Notes under the pieces: generated by a model
Told to the model about the DNA's origin: nothing
The model's input: the letters and a program-made list of their open reading frames with translations, nothing else
Database searches by the model: none
DNA from: Vibrio sp. DW001
Lineage (GTDB): Bacteria > Pseudomonadota > Gammaproteobacteria > Enterobacterales > Vibrionaceae
Length of the DNA: 64,000 nt
Direction of reading: 5' to 3'
NCBI RefSeq assembly: GCF_029016285.1
Contig: NZ_CP091975.1
Location: 3,658,001 to 3,722,000 of the forward strand
Made by a program: the position numbers and the translations under genes
Shown: positions 61,865-64,000 of the stretch, piece by piece
Position numbering within the stretch: the stretch's first letter is position 1
Layout: each line of letters opens with the position of its first letter

Positions 61865-61984
61865 AAACCTGGCGATGTCCTACTCTCACATGGGGAGACC
61901 CCACACTACCATCGGCGCTGTTGCGTTTCACTTCTGAGTTCGGCATGGGTTCAGGTGGGTCCACAACGCTATGGTCGCCAAGCA
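61865..61984 (-). rRNA. rrf: 5S rRNA of second operon
   Basis: Identical to the 5S at 31885 as far as I can read; flanking bases differ at a few places, so it is a true second copy. Confidence 0.97.
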
Positions 61985-62104
61985 AATTTGGTCAAGCTTC
62001 CTATCACGATAGAAAACTCTAATAATCTGGATTACTGACTTAAATAAAAGTTCACACACATTCAATGTTCTTACATTGAGTCCACAAAACCCCTTGGGTG
62101 TTGT

Positions 62105-64000
<1,896 letters not shown>

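Overview
The window is a piece of the large chromosome of a Vibrio or very close Vibrionaceae relative. This rests on gene content and order (ftsYEX-rpoH, hemCDXY opposite cyaA, cyaY-lptM-lysA-dapF-xerC-yigB, rhlB-gppA, tsrA-bcr-LysR-aminopeptidase P), on the arsR-GAPDH-phosphatase-arsJ arsenate operon known from V. cholerae, and on rRNA and tRNA sequences of gammaproteobacterial type. Coding density is high and base composition is uniform. I see no prophage, transposon or CRISPR array. Two rRNA operons in the same direction and three parS-like sites indicate an origin-proximal region.

Layout: 0-9.5 kb holds housekeeping genes (FliL-like protein, glpG, glpE, rpoH, ftsX, ftsE, ftsY, rsmD, small membrane proteins), with an AT-rich 450-bp gap after rpoH that carries DnaA-box-like and many GATC sites. 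9.7-14.2 kb holds an acyltransferase and the arsenate operon. 14.3-31.3 kb holds pldB-yigL, a lipoprotein, a DTW protein, the heme operon, cyaA, the lysine/murein genes, xerC, yigB and a diguanylate cyclase. 31.7-38.0 kb is a complete rRNA operon on the minus strand (16S, tRNA-Glu, tRNA-Lys, tRNA-Val, 23S, 5S, tRNA-Ser). 38.1-52.5 kb carries fre-ferredoxin-ubiD, rho, trxA, rhlB-gppA, yhhQ behind a preQ1 riboswitch, recQ, rarD, a CsrB-type regulatory RNA and uvrD. 52.7-55.2 kb is a four-gene bufferin (copper-binding RiPP) operon. 55.2-61 kb has tsrA, an efflux pump with a divergent LysR gene, an aminopeptidase P and crcB, with three parS-like sites spread over 3.7 kb. 61.2-64 kb is the 3' part of a second rRNA operon ending in tRNA-Asp, followed by decayed tRNA-Asp copies.

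The most interesting elements are the bufferin operon, which makes a small secreted peptide with four cysteines probably modified by a DUF692/DUF2063 enzyme pair; the parS cluster; the CsrB-family RNA with a GacA/VarA-type palindrome upstream; the preQ1-I riboswitch that overlaps the yhhQ ribosome binding site; and the arsenate operon that uses a GAPDH and a Cys-phosphatase instead of an arsenate reductase. All were recognised by reading the sequence; no database search or folding calculation was run.
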